A stretch of 38,301 nt of DNA from an uncultured Alistipes sp. GTDB taxonomy: Bacteria; Bacteroidota; Bacteroidia; Bacteroidales; Rikenellaceae. The translations under genes were made by a program, and so were the position numbers. The notes beneath the pieces were generated by a model. It did not search any database. It saw only the letters and a list, made by a program, of their open reading frames with translations, and was not told the DNA's origin. Where the stretch lies: NCBI GenBank assembly GCA_900544265.1, contig UQUQ01000023.1, forward strand, positions 1 through 38,301. Direction: 5' to 3'. This document shows positions 1 to 10,480 of this stretch, in pieces; the first letter of the stretch is position 1; the number at the start of each line of letters is the position of its first letter.

Positions 1-345
1 GCCGACATCGTGGCCTTCATCCACCGTCCGGAGTACTACGGCCTGACGACGACCGAGGACGGCATGCCGACGGCCGGCATGGCCGAGATCATCCTGGCCA
101 AGCACCGCAACGGCGCCGTGTGCGACATTCCTCTGCGCTTCATCAAGGAGCAGGCACGCTTCACGGACATGGACGACGCGATGCTCTCGCCCTCGCAGGC
201 CGCCGATGCGCAGCAGGCCTACGACGACTACGCCAGCGGCTCGAATGCCGCGCCTGCGCCGCAGGGCGGCGGACTGGGCTCCGCCATGGGCGGCGAGTTC
301 GATATCCGGAGTTCGGCTTCGCTCGACGAGGAGCCTCCCTTCTGA
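1..345 (+). CDS. dnaB: Replicative DNA helicase DnaB, C-terminal end (5' partial)
   Basis: The reading frame is open from base 1 and ends with TGA at 343-345, so only about the last 114 residues are present. The visible part begins with ADIVAFIHRPEYY, which matches the end of the RecA-like ATPase core of DnaB. The segment AEIILAKHRNG is the typical DnaB stretch carrying the late arginine-finger region. After about residue 60 the chain becomes an alanine/glycine-rich tail ending in an acidic, aromatic tip (DEEPPF), common in Bacteroidota DnaB. DnaB is the hexameric helicase that unwinds DNA at the replication fork. Walker A and B motifs lie outside the window, so the identification rests on the C-terminal motif only. 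The next gene starts 12 bp downstream on the same strand. Confidence 0.9.
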   Translation, partial: ADIVAFIHRPEYYGLTTTEDGMPTAGMAEIILAKHRNGAVCDIPLRFIKEQARFTDMDDAMLSPSQAADAQQAYDDYASGSNAAPAPQGGGLGSAMGGEFDIRSSASLDEEPPF

Positions 346-357
346 TTCCTTGCAGCG

Positions 358-1899
358 ATGTTCGTCAGGGCTTATGCGGGTGCGGTGGTCGGAATCGACG
401 CCGTGACGGTAACCGTCGAGGTCAACATTACGGGCGGCGGGCTGGGTCTCTACCTGGTCGGCCTGCCCGACAACGCCGTCAAGGAGAGCGAGCAGCGCAT
501 CCGCGCCGCCTTCGAGAACTCGGGCGAGCGGATGTCGGGCCGCAAGGTGGTCGTGAGCCTCGCCCCCGCCGACCTGCGCAAGGAGGGCTCGGGCTTCGAC
601 CTGCCCATCGCCGTGGGGATTCTCGCCGCGATGGAGCGCATCGACGCCGGGGCGCTCGAGGGGACGATGTTCGCCGGGGAGCTGTCGCTCGACGGCTCGC
701 TCAAGCCCGTGCGAGGCGTGCTGCCGCTGGCGATTCTGGCCCGCCGGGCGGGCTTCCGGCGGCTGGTCGTCCCGGCGGAGAATGCCGCCGAGGGGGCCGT
801 GGTCGAGGGGGTTGAGGTCTACGGGGCCGCAAGCCTCGCACAGGTGCGCGACCTGCTTAACGGCACCGAACCGCTGGCGCCCTTTGCATCCCGGGAGGCG
901 ACCGCCGACGAAGCGGCCGCTACGCCCTATGCCGAGGATTTCGCCGACGTGCGCGGCCAGGCCCAGGCCAAGCGGGCGCTGGAGATCGCCGCGGCGGGCG
1001 GCCACAACGTGATCCTGATCGGGGCGCCGGGCTCGGGCAAGACGATGCTCGCGCGGCGCATGCCGACGATTCTGCCGCCGCTGGGGCGCGACGAGGCGCT
1101 CGAGACGACGAAGATCTACTCCGTGGCGGGCAAGGCCGGGGTGTCGGGGCACCTCATGACGCGGCGTCCCTTCCGGGCGCCGCACCATACGGCGTCGCAG
1201 GTGGCGCTGATCGGCGGCGGGCAGTCGCCCATGCCGGGCGAGGTGTCGCTGGCCCACAACGGCGTGTTGTTCCTCGACGAGCTGCCCGAATTCGGCCGCA
1301 GCGTGCTGGAGGTGCTGCGCCAGCCGCTGGAGGAGAAGCGCATTGTCGTTTCGCGGGCGCGCTACAGCGTCGAGTATCCCGCGAACTTCACCCTTGTGGC
1401 GGCGATGAACCCCTGCCCGTGCGGCTACTACAACCACCCGACGCGCGAGTGCACCTGCTCGCCGGGGGCCGTGCACCGCTACATGGGGCGCATCTCGGGG
1501 CCGCTTATGGACCGCATCGACCTGCATGTCGAGGTGACGCCCGTGACGCCCGCCGAGCTGTCGCGTGCGGAGCCGGGCGAGCCGAGTGCCGCAATCCGCG
1601 AGCGGGTCGTGCGGGCGCGCGAGGTGCAGCAGCGGCGCTTCCGCGGCGTGGAGGGCGTGCATACCAACGCCATGATGAATGCGGCGATGCTGCGCGAATA
1701 CTGCCGTCCGGATGCGGCCGGCGCGGCGCTGCTGGAGCGGGCCATGGAACGGCTGTCGCTCTCGGCCCGGGCCTACGACCGCATCCTGAAGGTCGCGCGC
1801 ACGATCGCCGACCTGGCGGGCCGCGAGCGGATCACGGCACAGGAGATTGCCGAGGCGGTGGGCTACCGCTCGCTCGACCGCGGCAACTGGGGCGAGTGA
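358..1899 (+). CDS. comM: YifB/ComM family Mg-chelatase-like AAA+ ATPase
   Basis: A 513-residue protein with the family's usual length and layout. Residues 1-170 form the N-terminal ChlI-like (Lon-type fold) domain (GLYLVGLPDNAVKESEQRIR). An AAA+ domain follows with Walker A GAPGSGKT at 222-229 and Walker B GVLFLDEL at 302-309. A cysteine cluster CPC...CTC (C353, C355, C365, C367) may bind a metal. The C-terminal helical domain ends near 505. In naturally transformable bacteria ComM is a helicase that promotes branch migration during integration of donor DNA; in other species its role is unsettled. ATG at 358 directly follows dnaB with a 12-bp gap, and no other in-frame start is needed. Nothing looks broken. 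Confidence 0.93.
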   Translation: MFVRAYAGAVVGIDAVTVTVEVNITGGGLGLYLVGLPDNAVKESEQRIRAAFENSGERMSGRKVVVSLAPADLRKEGSGFDLPIAVGILAAMERIDAGALEGTMFAGELSLDGSLKPVRGVLPLAILARRAGFRRLVVPAENAAEGAVVEGVEVYGAASLAQVRDLLNGTEPLAPFASREATADEAAATPYAEDFADVRGQAQAKRALEIAAAGGHNVILIGAPGSGKTMLARRMPTILPPLGRDEALETTKIYSVAGKAGVSGHLMTRRPFRAPHHTASQVALIGGGQSPMPGEVSLAHNGVLFLDELPEFGRSVLEVLRQPLEEKRIVVSRARYSVEYPANFTLVAAMNPCPCGYYNHPTRECTCSPGAVHRYMGRISGPLMDRIDLHVEVTPVTPAELSRAEPGEPSAAIRERVVRAREVQQRRFRGVEGVHTNAMMNAAMLREYCRPDAAGAALLERAMERLSLSARAYDRILKVARTIADLAGRERITAQEIAEAVGYRSLDRGNWGE

Positions 1900-2003
1900 G
1901 GGCAAGTGAGGAGGAATGAGCGGCCGATGACGGCGGCGGGCCTTCGGACAGGCAGCCGGCCGGGCCGATAAAAGGTAAAAAGGTTAAAAAAACAGATAAC
2001 GAA

Positions 2004-3107
2004 ATGGCAATACGTGTCATTCTTTCGGGCGGCGGTACGGGCGGTCATATCTACCCGGCCGTGGCGGTCGCCGAGGCGCTGAAACGGCGGCTGGGCGACG
2101 AGGTCGAACTGCTCTTCGTCGGCGCCGAGGGCAAGATGGAGATGGAGAAGGTCCCGGCGCTGGGCTACCGCATCGTCGGACTCCCGATCGCGGGACTGCA
2201 ACGGCGACTGGAGTGGCGCAACCTGCTCGTCCCCTTCAAGGTGCTGCGATCGATACGGCTGGCGCGCCGCACGATCCGCGACTTCGGGGCCGACGTTGTC
2301 GTCGGCTTCGGTGGCTATGCCAGCGCTCCGGTGCTGTGGGCCGCGCAGCGCATGGGCGTGCCGACGCTCATCCAGGAGCAGAACTCCTATGCGGGCGTGA
2401 CGAACAAGATTTTGGCCCGCCGCGCCGCACGCATCTGCACGGCCTACGAGGGGATGGAGCGCTTCTTCCCCGCGGAGAAGATCGTCCTGACGGGCAACCC
2501 CCTGCGCGGCGGCTTCTCGAAGGGGGGTGTCGACCGTCGCGAGGCGCTCGTGCGCTTCGGCCTGACGGAGGAGCTGCCCGTGGTGCTGGTCGTCGGCGGG
2601 TCGCTCGGCACGCGCTCGCTCAACGAGATGATGAAGGCGTGGATCCTCTCGACCGGCGGCAAGGCCCCGGTGCAGGTGATCTGGCAGACGGGCAAGTATT
2701 ACGAGCGCGAGATGCAGGCCTTCCTGGCCGCGCACCCCGCGCCGCACGTCTGGCAGGGGGCCTTCATCGACCGCATGGACTGCGCCTACGCGGCGGCCGA
2801 CCTGGTCGTCTCGCGCAGCGGCGCCGGCACGGTCTCGGAGTTGTGTCTGGTTGCCAAGCCCGTGCTGTTCGTCCCCTCGCCCAACGTGGCCGAGGACCAT
2901 CAGACGAAGAACGCCCGGGCGCTGGAGGCGAAGGGTGCCGCCGTGGTGGTGGCGGATGCCGAGTGCCGCACGACGGCGATGCGGCGGGCCGAGGAGCTGC
3001 TCGCCGACCCCGCGGCGCTGCGCCGCATGAGCGACAACATCGAGCAGCTGGCCAAACCCCGGGCCGCGGATGCAATTGTCGACGAGGTGCTCCGCGTGCT
3101 GGAGTAG
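2004..3107 (+). CDS. murG: UDP-GlcNAc:lipid I GlcNAc transferase MurG
   Basis: A 367-residue GT28 glycosyltransferase. The N-terminal Rossmann domain opens with the lipid-binding loop GGGTGGH (residues 9-15). The acceptor-side motif QEQN is at 124-127. The UDP-GlcNAc-binding C-terminal domain carries SRSGAGTVSEL from residue 270. MurG adds GlcNAc to lipid I on the inner face of the membrane to make lipid II, the last cytoplasmic step of peptidoglycan precursor synthesis. ATG at 2004 follows an A-rich stretch without a Shine-Dalgarno sequence, normal for Bacteroidota. The gene is separated from comM by 104 bp and runs on to murC. In most Bacteroidota ftsW sits directly upstream of murG; here comM does. 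Confidence 0.97.
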   Translation: MAIRVILSGGGTGGHIYPAVAVAEALKRRLGDEVELLFVGAEGKMEMEKVPALGYRIVGLPIAGLQRRLEWRNLLVPFKVLRSIRLARRTIRDFGADVVVGFGGYASAPVLWAAQRMGVPTLIQEQNSYAGVTNKILARRAARICTAYEGMERFFPAEKIVLTGNPLRGGFSKGGVDRREALVRFGLTEELPVVLVVGGSLGTRSLNEMMKAWILSTGGKAPVQVIWQTGKYYEREMQAFLAAHPAPHVWQGAFIDRMDCAYAAADLVVSRSGAGTVSELCLVAKPVLFVPSPNVAEDHQTKNARALEAKGAAVVVADAECRTTAMRRAEELLADPAALRRMSDNIEQLAKPRAADAIVDEVLRVLE

Positions 3108-3186
3108 ACGAAGAAAACGAAGAAAGAATAACCGACCCCGCCCGGACGGCGCATGCGCTGCGCCCGGGCGGCAAAGAGTTGACGAG

Positions 3187-4569
3187 ATGGAATACGCGAA
3201 TATCTATTTTCTGGGTATCGGCGGCATCGGCATGAGCGCCCTGGCCCGCTATTTCCTGCACGAGGGGCGCCGCGTGGCGGGCTACGACCGCACCCCCTCG
3301 GCCCTGACCGAGGCGCTTGAGGCCGAAGGGGCCGCCATTCACTATGAGGAGGACGTGCGGCTGATTCCCGAGGCCTTCCTCGACCCCGCGACGACGATGG
3401 TGGTCTATACGCCGGCCGTTCCGCGTGACCACGCCGAGTACCGCTACTTCCTCGAGCACGGCTTCCGCATCGAGAAGCGGTCGCAGATGCTCGGGCACCT
3501 CTCCGCCGGGAAGTACGTGATGGCCGTGGCGGGCACGCACGGCAAGACGACGACCTCGACGCTTGTGGCATGGCTCAACCGTGCGCTCACGGGCGGCGGC
3601 TCGGCCTTCCTGGGCGGCGTGTCGAAGAACTTTGACAGCAACCTCGTGCTGGGCGGCGGGGCGCGCCTCGCGGTCGAGGCCGACGAGTTCGACCGCTCGT
3701 TCCTGCGTCTCTACCCCGACGTGGCGGTGGTGACCTCGGCCGACGCCGACCACCTGGACATCTACGGCACGCACGAGGCCGTGAAGGAGGCCTTCTCGCA
3801 GTTCATCGGGCAGATCCGCCCGGGCGGCAGCCTCATCATCAAGCAGGGACTCGACCTGCGCATCGACAACCCCGGCATCACCGTCTGGCGCTACGCGCTC
3901 GACACGCCGTGCGACTTCTATGCCGCCCGCGTGCGGCTGCTCGAGGGCGGGCACTACCGCTACGACATCGTGACGCCCGACGGCGTCATCGCCGACTGCA
4001 CGCTCGGCGTCCCGGGGTGGGTCAACATCGAGAACTCCGTGGCGGCCGTGGCTTCGGTCTGGTGCGCGGCGCGGCACGAGGGGGTGGCTCTCGATGCGGA
4101 GCGCCTGCGCGAGGGGCTGGCGTCGTTCGCGGGCGTGAAGCGCCGCTTCGAGTTCTACGTCAACACGCCGAAGCAGGTCTACATGGACGACTACGCGCAC
4201 CATCCGCGCGAGCTGGCCGCGACGCTGCTCTCCCTGCGCCGCATGTTCCCCGGGCGGCGGATCACGGCGCTCTTCCAGCCGCACCTCTACACCCGCACGC
4301 GGGACCTGTGCGACGGCTTTGCCGAGGCGCTGTCGCATGCCGACGAGGTGGTGCTGCTGCCGATCTACCCGGCGCGCGAGGAGCCGATCGAGGGGGTGAC
4401 GTCGGAGATCATCGCCGAGCGGGTGACGGTCCCGTGCCGCATCGTGCCGCGCGAGGCGCTGGCCGACGTCGTGGCCGCGATGCCGACGGACGTGGTGGTG
4501 AGCTTCGGGGCGGGCAACATCGACGCCTGCTGCGGGGCGATCGCCGAAAAACTGATGAAAAAAGCCTGA
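3187..4569 (+). CDS. murC: UDP-N-acetylmuramate--L-alanine ligase MurC
   Basis: A 460-residue Mur ligase. The N-terminal UDP-binding domain starts with YFLGIGGIGMSALA (residues 7-20), the MurC signature. The central ATP-binding loop is AGTHGKTTT at 115-123. The C-terminal domain carries DDYAHHP, the conserved MurC region that positions the amino acid substrate. MurC adds L-alanine to UDP-MurNAc, the first step of stem peptide synthesis. The frame stays open upstream to about 3070, but ATG 3187 places the glycine loop where the family has it, so that start was chosen. The 79-bp gap after murG holds no recognisable gene. ftsQ begins 16 bp after the stop, suggesting one transcript. Confidence 0.96.
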   Translation: MEYANIYFLGIGGIGMSALARYFLHEGRRVAGYDRTPSALTEALEAEGAAIHYEEDVRLIPEAFLDPATTMVVYTPAVPRDHAEYRYFLEHGFRIEKRSQMLGHLSAGKYVMAVAGTHGKTTTSTLVAWLNRALTGGGSAFLGGVSKNFDSNLVLGGGARLAVEADEFDRSFLRLYPDVAVVTSADADHLDIYGTHEAVKEAFSQFIGQIRPGGSLIIKQGLDLRIDNPGITVWRYALDTPCDFYAARVRLLEGGHYRYDIVTPDGVIADCTLGVPGWVNIENSVAAVASVWCAARHEGVALDAERLREGLASFAGVKRRFEFYVNTPKQVYMDDYAHHPRELAATLLSLRRMFPGRRITALFQPHLYTRTRDLCDGFAEALSHADEVVLLPIYPAREEPIEGVTSEIIAERVTVPCRIVPREALADVVAAMPTDVVVSFGAGNIDACCGAIAEKLMKKA

Positions 4570-4585
4570 CACCCGGACTTCCGTT

Positions 4586-5689
4586 TTGAACAGAATCCTC
4601 CGATACGCGCTCTTTGCGCTGCTGTGGGCCGCGGTGGCCGCCTACGTGCTCTATGCGGGTGCGTCGGCGCGGCGTGCGCGGGCGGCAAGGAGCGTCGCAC
4701 GGCTCGAGATCGCGATCGTCGACAGCACTTCGCAGGGGCAGCTGGTCACCTCGCGGCAGGTGCGCGGCTGGATCGCCCGCAGCGGCATCCGGACCGTCGG
4801 GGCCCCTGTCGACGGGGTCGACCTGGCGGGAATCGAGCAGCTGATCGCCCGCAACGGCTTCGTGGCGAAGGTGGCGGCCTATGTTTCCTACGACGGGGCG
4901 CTGCACGTCGTGATCCGCCAGCGCAAACCGCTGCTGCGCCTGCTGACCGACGGCCGCAATGCCTACGTGACGGACCGTGGGTATGTCTTTGCCGCGCCGC
5001 GCGCCTCGTCGCTCTACGTCCCGGTGGTGACGGGGCCCTACCGCCCGCCCTTCCCGGCCGACTATGCGGGCGACGCACGCGAAGCGATCGACGCCGAGCT
5101 GCGCAAGCTCGATGAACGCATTGCCGGGCTGGAGCGCGAAAAGTACCCCTTCTACAAGCGGGAGCTGAAGAACGATCGCAACATCGCCGACCTGCGCCGC
5201 ATGCGCATCAAGCAGCAGTGGTGGCGGTTGGAGACCGACTCGATGTTCCAGCTGCGCGTGGACAGGCTCAAGGCGCACAAGGAGCAGCTGCGCCGCGGAT
5301 ACCGCTACGAGGCGCGCCTCATAGCGGAGGGCATCGACCGGATTTCCGAGCAGCAGGAGGCCGTGCGCCGGGCACAAAAAAAATTGGAGAAAAGCTACGA
5401 AGATTTCATGAAACTCCTTACCTTTGTGGAGTACGTCGAGGAGGATGATTTCTGGAGATCGGAAGTGGTGCAGATTGTGGCCCGCACGACCTCCAGCGGC
5501 GCTTTGGAGGTGGACCTCGTCCCCCGCAGCGGTCGGTTTCTCATCCGCTTCGGACGTCTCGAACGCCTCGACGAGAAGTTCGGCAAGCTCCAGCGGTTCT
5601 ACCGCAGCGGACTCCCGGCAGTCGGGTGGGAGACCTACGGAGTGATCGACGTCCGATACGGCAATCAGGTGGTTTGCAGGAAAAAATAG
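4586..5689 (+). CDS. ftsQ: Cell division protein FtsQ/DivIB with a large helical insertion
   Basis: Single-pass divisome protein: a short cytoplasmic tip, a membrane segment at about residues 6-24, a POTRA-like region at about 38-110 and a beta domain. The C-terminal part (VEYVEEDDFWRSEVVQI, residues 281-297) and the ending VGWETYGVIDVRYGNQVVC match Bacteroidota FtsQ. At 367 residues it is about 110 longer than the roughly 240-260 I expect for this phylum. The excess is a highly charged, probably helical or coiled-coil block at about 160-272. The start is TTG at 4586, 16 bp after murC; no in-frame ATG or GTG precedes the membrane segment. Its position before ftsA and ftsZ is the classic dcw order. 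The insertion is discussed as a finding. Confidence 0.88.
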   Translation: MNRILRYALFALLWAAVAAYVLYAGASARRARAARSVARLEIAIVDSTSQGQLVTSRQVRGWIARSGIRTVGAPVDGVDLAGIEQLIARNGFVAKVAAYVSYDGALHVVIRQRKPLLRLLTDGRNAYVTDRGYVFAAPRASSLYVPVVTGPYRPPFPADYAGDAREAIDAELRKLDERIAGLEREKYPFYKRELKNDRNIADLRRMRIKQQWWRLETDSMFQLRVDRLKAHKEQLRRGYRYEARLIAEGIDRISEQQEAVRRAQKKLEKSYEDFMKLLTFVEYVEEDDFWRSEVVQIVARTTSSGALEVDLVPRSGRFLIRFGRLERLDEKFGKLQRFYRSGLPAVGWETYGVIDVRYGNQVVCRKK

Positions 5690-5701
5690 GATCATAATAC
5701 A

Positions 5702-7213
5702 GTGGAAAGGAAGAATTATATCGTTGCCGTCGATCTGGGCTCCTCTACGGTCGCGGTGGCCGTCGGCGAGAAGAATGCCGAGGGGCTCGTGGAGGTGCTC
5801 TCTCTGGTCTCGAAACCCGTCGAGGGCGTTCATGCCGGGCGGATCGAGAACATCGAACTCGTCAGCCAGGCGATCCGCGAGGCCGTCGCGGAGACCGAGC
5901 AGACGCTCAACATCCGCATCACGGAGGCCTATGCGGGCATCTCGGGCGAGTTTGTGCGCTGCGCCCGCCATACGGACCATGTCTTCGTCTACGACCCCCA
6001 GAACGGGGTGAACCAGAAGGATGTCGAGGCGCTGTTCGACCGCATGCGGAACGTGCAGGCGCCCGACGACGAGACGATCATGGAGCGCGTGCCCCAGAAC
6101 TACCTGGTCGACGACAGCCAGGAGGTCCGGAATCCCGTGGGGTCGTTCGGCCGCAAGCTCTCCTCGACGTTCAACTTCATCCTCTGCCTCAAGACGCCGA
6201 TCCAGCGGCTTGACATGGCGCTCAAGCGGCTGGGCATCAAGTTGCTGGATGTTATTCCCGACGCGCTGGCGACGCCCGAGTCGGTCCTTGCGCCCGACGA
6301 GAAGGAGGAGGGCGTGGCGGTCGTGGACCTCGGTGCCGGCGTGACCGACGTGACGGTCTACTACCGCAACGTGGTGCGCTACGTGGCCTCGATTCCGATG
6401 GGTGCCTCGGCCATCAACCGCGACATCCGCACGATGAGTGTGCCCGAGAAGCACGTCGAGAGCCTCAAGATCAAGTACGGCTCGGCGGTCGCCGAGCTGG
6501 CGCCCGAGGACAAGCTGGTTCGCGTGAACGGCCGCACGGCGCGCGACGCGAAGGATATTCTGCTGCGCAACCTGGCGACGGCCATCGAGGCCCGGGCCAC
6601 GGACATCGTCGAATTCGTACAGCAGGAGATCAAGGATTCGGGCTATGCCGACAGGCTGGCCTGCGGTCTCGTGCTGACGGGCGGCGGCGCCAAGCTGAAG
6701 GACATCGACGAGCTGTTCCGCCGCCTGACGGGCATGGACGTGCGCGTCGCGCAGCCCGATTCGGGCATCACCGAGCGGTCGAAGGCCCGCTGCGCCGATC
6801 CGGCCTCGGCAACGGTCGTGGGCATTCTGCTCAAGGGGGCCGCGCTGGGCGTCTGCTCGGTGGTCGAGCGTCTCGCCGCCGAACGGGCGGCCGAACCGCG
6901 GCGTCCCTTTGCACCCGCGCAGGAGCCGCCCGTCCCGGAGTTCCGGCACGTGCCGCCCCGCTTCCCGCAGGGCGGAGCGACGGCCTCGCAGCCGTCGCAG
7001 CCGTCGCAGCCCGCTCCGGCGGCCCGTCCCGAGTCGCCGGCCCCGCACGAGGCGGGCATCTCCGCCGCGACGCAGGCGGCTGCCCCCGCGGCGGATGCGG
7101 CAGCGCCCGAGCCGCCCAAGCGCAAGCGCGGACTCGCGAGCATGATCCAGTCGACGATCGACCGGATCAACAAGGGCTTCATGGCCGCCGAGTCGGATAA
7201 CGAGGAGATCTGA
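5702..7213 (+). CDS. ftsA: Cell division protein FtsA
   Basis: A 503-residue actin-fold ATPase that anchors FtsZ filaments to the membrane. The phosphate-1 motif VDLGSSTVAVAVG is near residues 10-22, the phosphate-2 motif VVDLGAGVTDVTVYY near 207-221, and the adenosine motif LTGGGAKL near 325-332. After about residue 395 comes a Pro/Ala/Gln-rich linker that includes a 9-bp DNA repeat encoding SQPSQPSQP. A basic amphipathic helix (KRKRGLASMIQ...IDRINKGF) closes the protein and would be the membrane-targeting sequence. The start is GTG at 5702, 12 bp after ftsQ. Length and linker are typical of the phylum, where FtsA is longer than in E. coli. Confidence 0.96.
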   Translation: MERKNYIVAVDLGSSTVAVAVGEKNAEGLVEVLSLVSKPVEGVHAGRIENIELVSQAIREAVAETEQTLNIRITEAYAGISGEFVRCARHTDHVFVYDPQNGVNQKDVEALFDRMRNVQAPDDETIMERVPQNYLVDDSQEVRNPVGSFGRKLSSTFNFILCLKTPIQRLDMALKRLGIKLLDVIPDALATPESVLAPDEKEEGVAVVDLGAGVTDVTVYYRNVVRYVASIPMGASAINRDIRTMSVPEKHVESLKIKYGSAVAELAPEDKLVRVNGRTARDAKDILLRNLATAIEARATDIVEFVQQEIKDSGYADRLACGLVLTGGGAKLKDIDELFRRLTGMDVRVAQPDSGITERSKARCADPASATVVGILLKGAALGVCSVVERLAAERAAEPRRPFAPAQEPPVPEFRHVPPRFPQGGATASQPSQPSQPAPAARPESPAPHEAGISAATQAAAPAADAAAPEPPKRKRGLASMIQSTIDRINKGFMAAESDNEEI

Positions 7214-7280
7214 CAGACGGTCGGGGGGCAGCGTGCGGTTTTTCCGCAGTGTAGTGTAGAAGAAAAAAGTGAAAGAAGAT

Positions 7281-8606
7281 ATGACGGACGAACTGATGTC
7301 TGAAATCAAGGCCCGCCCGACGGACGGGTCGATCATCTCGGTGGTCGGTGTCGGCGGCGCCGGCGGCAATGCCGTGAACCACATGTGGAACCTCGGCATC
7401 CGGGGCGTGAAGTTCATGGTCTGCAATACCGACCAGCAGGCGCTCGACAAGAGCCCCGTGGAGCTGAAGATCCGCCTCGGCAGCGAGGGCCTCGGCGCCG
7501 GCAACGATCCCGAAAACGGACGCCGTGCGGCGGTCGAGACGCTGCCCGAGATCCGGCAGCAGCTCGAGCAGGCCGGCACGCGCATGATTTTCATCACGGC
7601 GGGCATGGGCGGCGGCACCGGAACGGGCGCCTCGCCCGTCATCGCGAAGCTCGCCAAGGAGATGGGGCTGCTGACCGTGGCCATCGTCACCTCGCCGCTG
7701 GCCGTCGAGGGGAAGATCCGCTACGAGCAGGCGCGGCGTGGCATCGAGGAGCTGCGGCAGAATGTCGATTCGCTGCTGATTATCAACAACGAGAACATCC
7801 TGGAGATCTACGGGCGCCTCTCGCTCAAGCAGGCCTTCGGCAAGGCCGACGACATCCTGGCCTCGGCTGCCAAGGGCATTGCCGAGATCATCACCGTCGA
7901 GAGCGACCTGGTGAACGTCGATTTCGCCGATGTCTCGAAGGTCATGCGCGACAGCGGCCGCGCCCACATGGCCGTTGCGACGGCCGAGGGCGACAACCGG
8001 GCCGAGGCGGTGGCCGAGGCGTCGCTGCGTTCGCCGCTGCTGGACCACAACCTCATCTCGGGGGCCAAGAACATCCTGCTCAACATCTCGGTGTCGAATG
8101 CCGAGGAGCTCATGTACGAGGAGGTCGTCCGCATCCTGGAGTACATCCAGATGCACGCCAGCGTGCAGGACGAGCACGGTACGATCCACAACGCCAACAT
8201 CATCTGGGGTACGAGCGAGAAGCCGCAGCTGGGCAACGCCATCGAACTGGTTGTCGTGGCCACGGGTTTCGAGGGCGAGGAGGGCGAGGAGCTCCTGCCG
8301 CAGCCCGCAGCGACGATCCGTCCGGTGGAGGCTTCGCGCGAGAAGACCGCGGCGCCCGTGCTGGAACCCGTCAAGCCTGCGGCGCAGCAGCCCAGGCCCG
8401 CGCCGCGTCCGCTCGAGCAGGTGGTGCTCGGTGCGAAGTCGACGCGGTACAGCGACATCGAACAGCGCCTGGCGAAACCCGCCTACCAGACCCGCAACTC
8501 GAAGTTCGTCGTGCAGATGCCCGGCGGCCGCCGGGAGGTGCTGCGCAACGAGCCGCAGGCATCGCAGGAGCCGGCGCCGGAGCGGGGCGGTTCGCTTTTC
8601 GACTAA
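7281..8606 (+). CDS. ftsZ: Cell division GTPase FtsZ
   Basis: A 441-residue tubulin homologue that polymerises into the division ring. The nucleotide-binding start VVGVGGAGGNAVNHM is near residues 18-32, the tubulin signature GGGTGTG at 110-116, and the T7 loop NVDFADV in the centre. The tail after about residue 320 is a disordered linker ending in an acidic/aromatic peptide (GGSLFD). An upstream in-frame GTG exists at 7269, but ATG 7281 gives MTDEL, which matches the usual Bacteroidales N-terminus. The 67-bp gap after ftsA holds a small hairpin at 7234-7248 (TGCGG, five T, CCGCA) that could be an mRNA processing or pausing site. Strong identification. Confidence 0.97.
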   Translation: MTDELMSEIKARPTDGSIISVVGVGGAGGNAVNHMWNLGIRGVKFMVCNTDQQALDKSPVELKIRLGSEGLGAGNDPENGRRAAVETLPEIRQQLEQAGTRMIFITAGMGGGTGTGASPVIAKLAKEMGLLTVAIVTSPLAVEGKIRYEQARRGIEELRQNVDSLLIINNENILEIYGRLSLKQAFGKADDILASAAKGIAEIITVESDLVNVDFADVSKVMRDSGRAHMAVATAEGDNRAEAVAEASLRSPLLDHNLISGAKNILLNISVSNAEELMYEEVVRILEYIQMHASVQDEHGTIHNANIIWGTSEKPQLGNAIELVVVATGFEGEEGEELLPQPAATIRPVEASREKTAAPVLEPVKPAAQQPRPAPRPLEQVVLGAKSTRYSDIEQRLAKPAYQTRNSKFVVQMPGGRREVLRNEPQASQEPAPERGGSLFD

Positions 8607-8621
8607 CCCAACATCCCGACT

Positions 8622-9898
<1,277 letters not shown>

Positions 9899-9902
<4 letters not shown>

Positions 9903-10480
9903 GCGACGGACGCCTGCCCGCGGGGCTCATCATCGAGGCGCCGTGGCCCGAAGGCGAGGCGGCCGCGTGGGCGACGGCGGAGGAGCGGGCCGCTGCCGCG
10001 GTCTTCGGCTCGGAGCGCCGGCGCCGCGAGTACCTGACGTGGCGTGCCCTCGTGCGGCGCGAGCTGGGGCGCGACGTGCGCATCGCCTACGACGCCGTCG
10101 GGGCGCCCGTACTGGAAAACCGCCCGGAATACCTCTCCGTGTCGCACTGCGACGGCCGGGTCGCCGTCTGCCTCTCCCTGCGCCGCTGTGCCGTGGACAT
10201 CGAGCCGGTGACGCGCAACTTCGGCCGGGTCCTCTCCCGCTACATGACCCCCGAAGAGCAGGCGCTCGCGGACGATCCGCTGCTTCCGGCCGCCGTCTGG
10301 TGTGCGAAGGAGACCCTCTACAAATATGCCGGGCGCCGGGAGCTGGACCTGCTGCGCGACCTGCGCATCACCGAGGCGGACCTTGCGGCCGGGTGTCTTG
10401 CGGGCCGCATTGCCGGCGGAGCGCCGGTTGCCATGCGGCTGCTGTGCCGCGACGGCTATCTTGCGACCTTTATCCTGTAG
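9899..10480 (+). CDS. 4'-phosphopantetheinyl transferase superfamily protein
   Basis: A 193-residue Sfp-type enzyme. Recognisable elements are VSHCDG at 81-86, the metal-binding VDIE at 99-102 (D100, E102) and WCAKETLYK at 134-142, with the catalytic Glu (E138) and Lys (K142) of the W..KEA.YK motif. It would transfer the phosphopantetheine arm of CoA to a carrier protein. The carrier partner is not visible here: it could be the fatty-acid ACP or a secondary-metabolite carrier. The ATG overlaps the gldE stop by four bases. A strong terminator follows at 10550, closing the long plus-strand run that starts with dnaB. Confidence 0.9.

Noticed and set aside
1900..2003. Tiny open frames between comM and murG.
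   Set aside because: They are at most about 14 codons, overlap each other and have no start context or family support.
7269..7280. GTG at 7269 as the ftsZ start.
   Set aside because: ATG 7281 gives the conserved MTDEL N-terminus.
4409..7690. A very long open frame on the minus strand across murC, ftsQ, ftsA and ftsZ.
   Set aside because: It is antisense to four certain genes, and its Arg/His/Gly/Asp-rich translation matches no family. High GC removes stop codons, so long antisense frames are expected.
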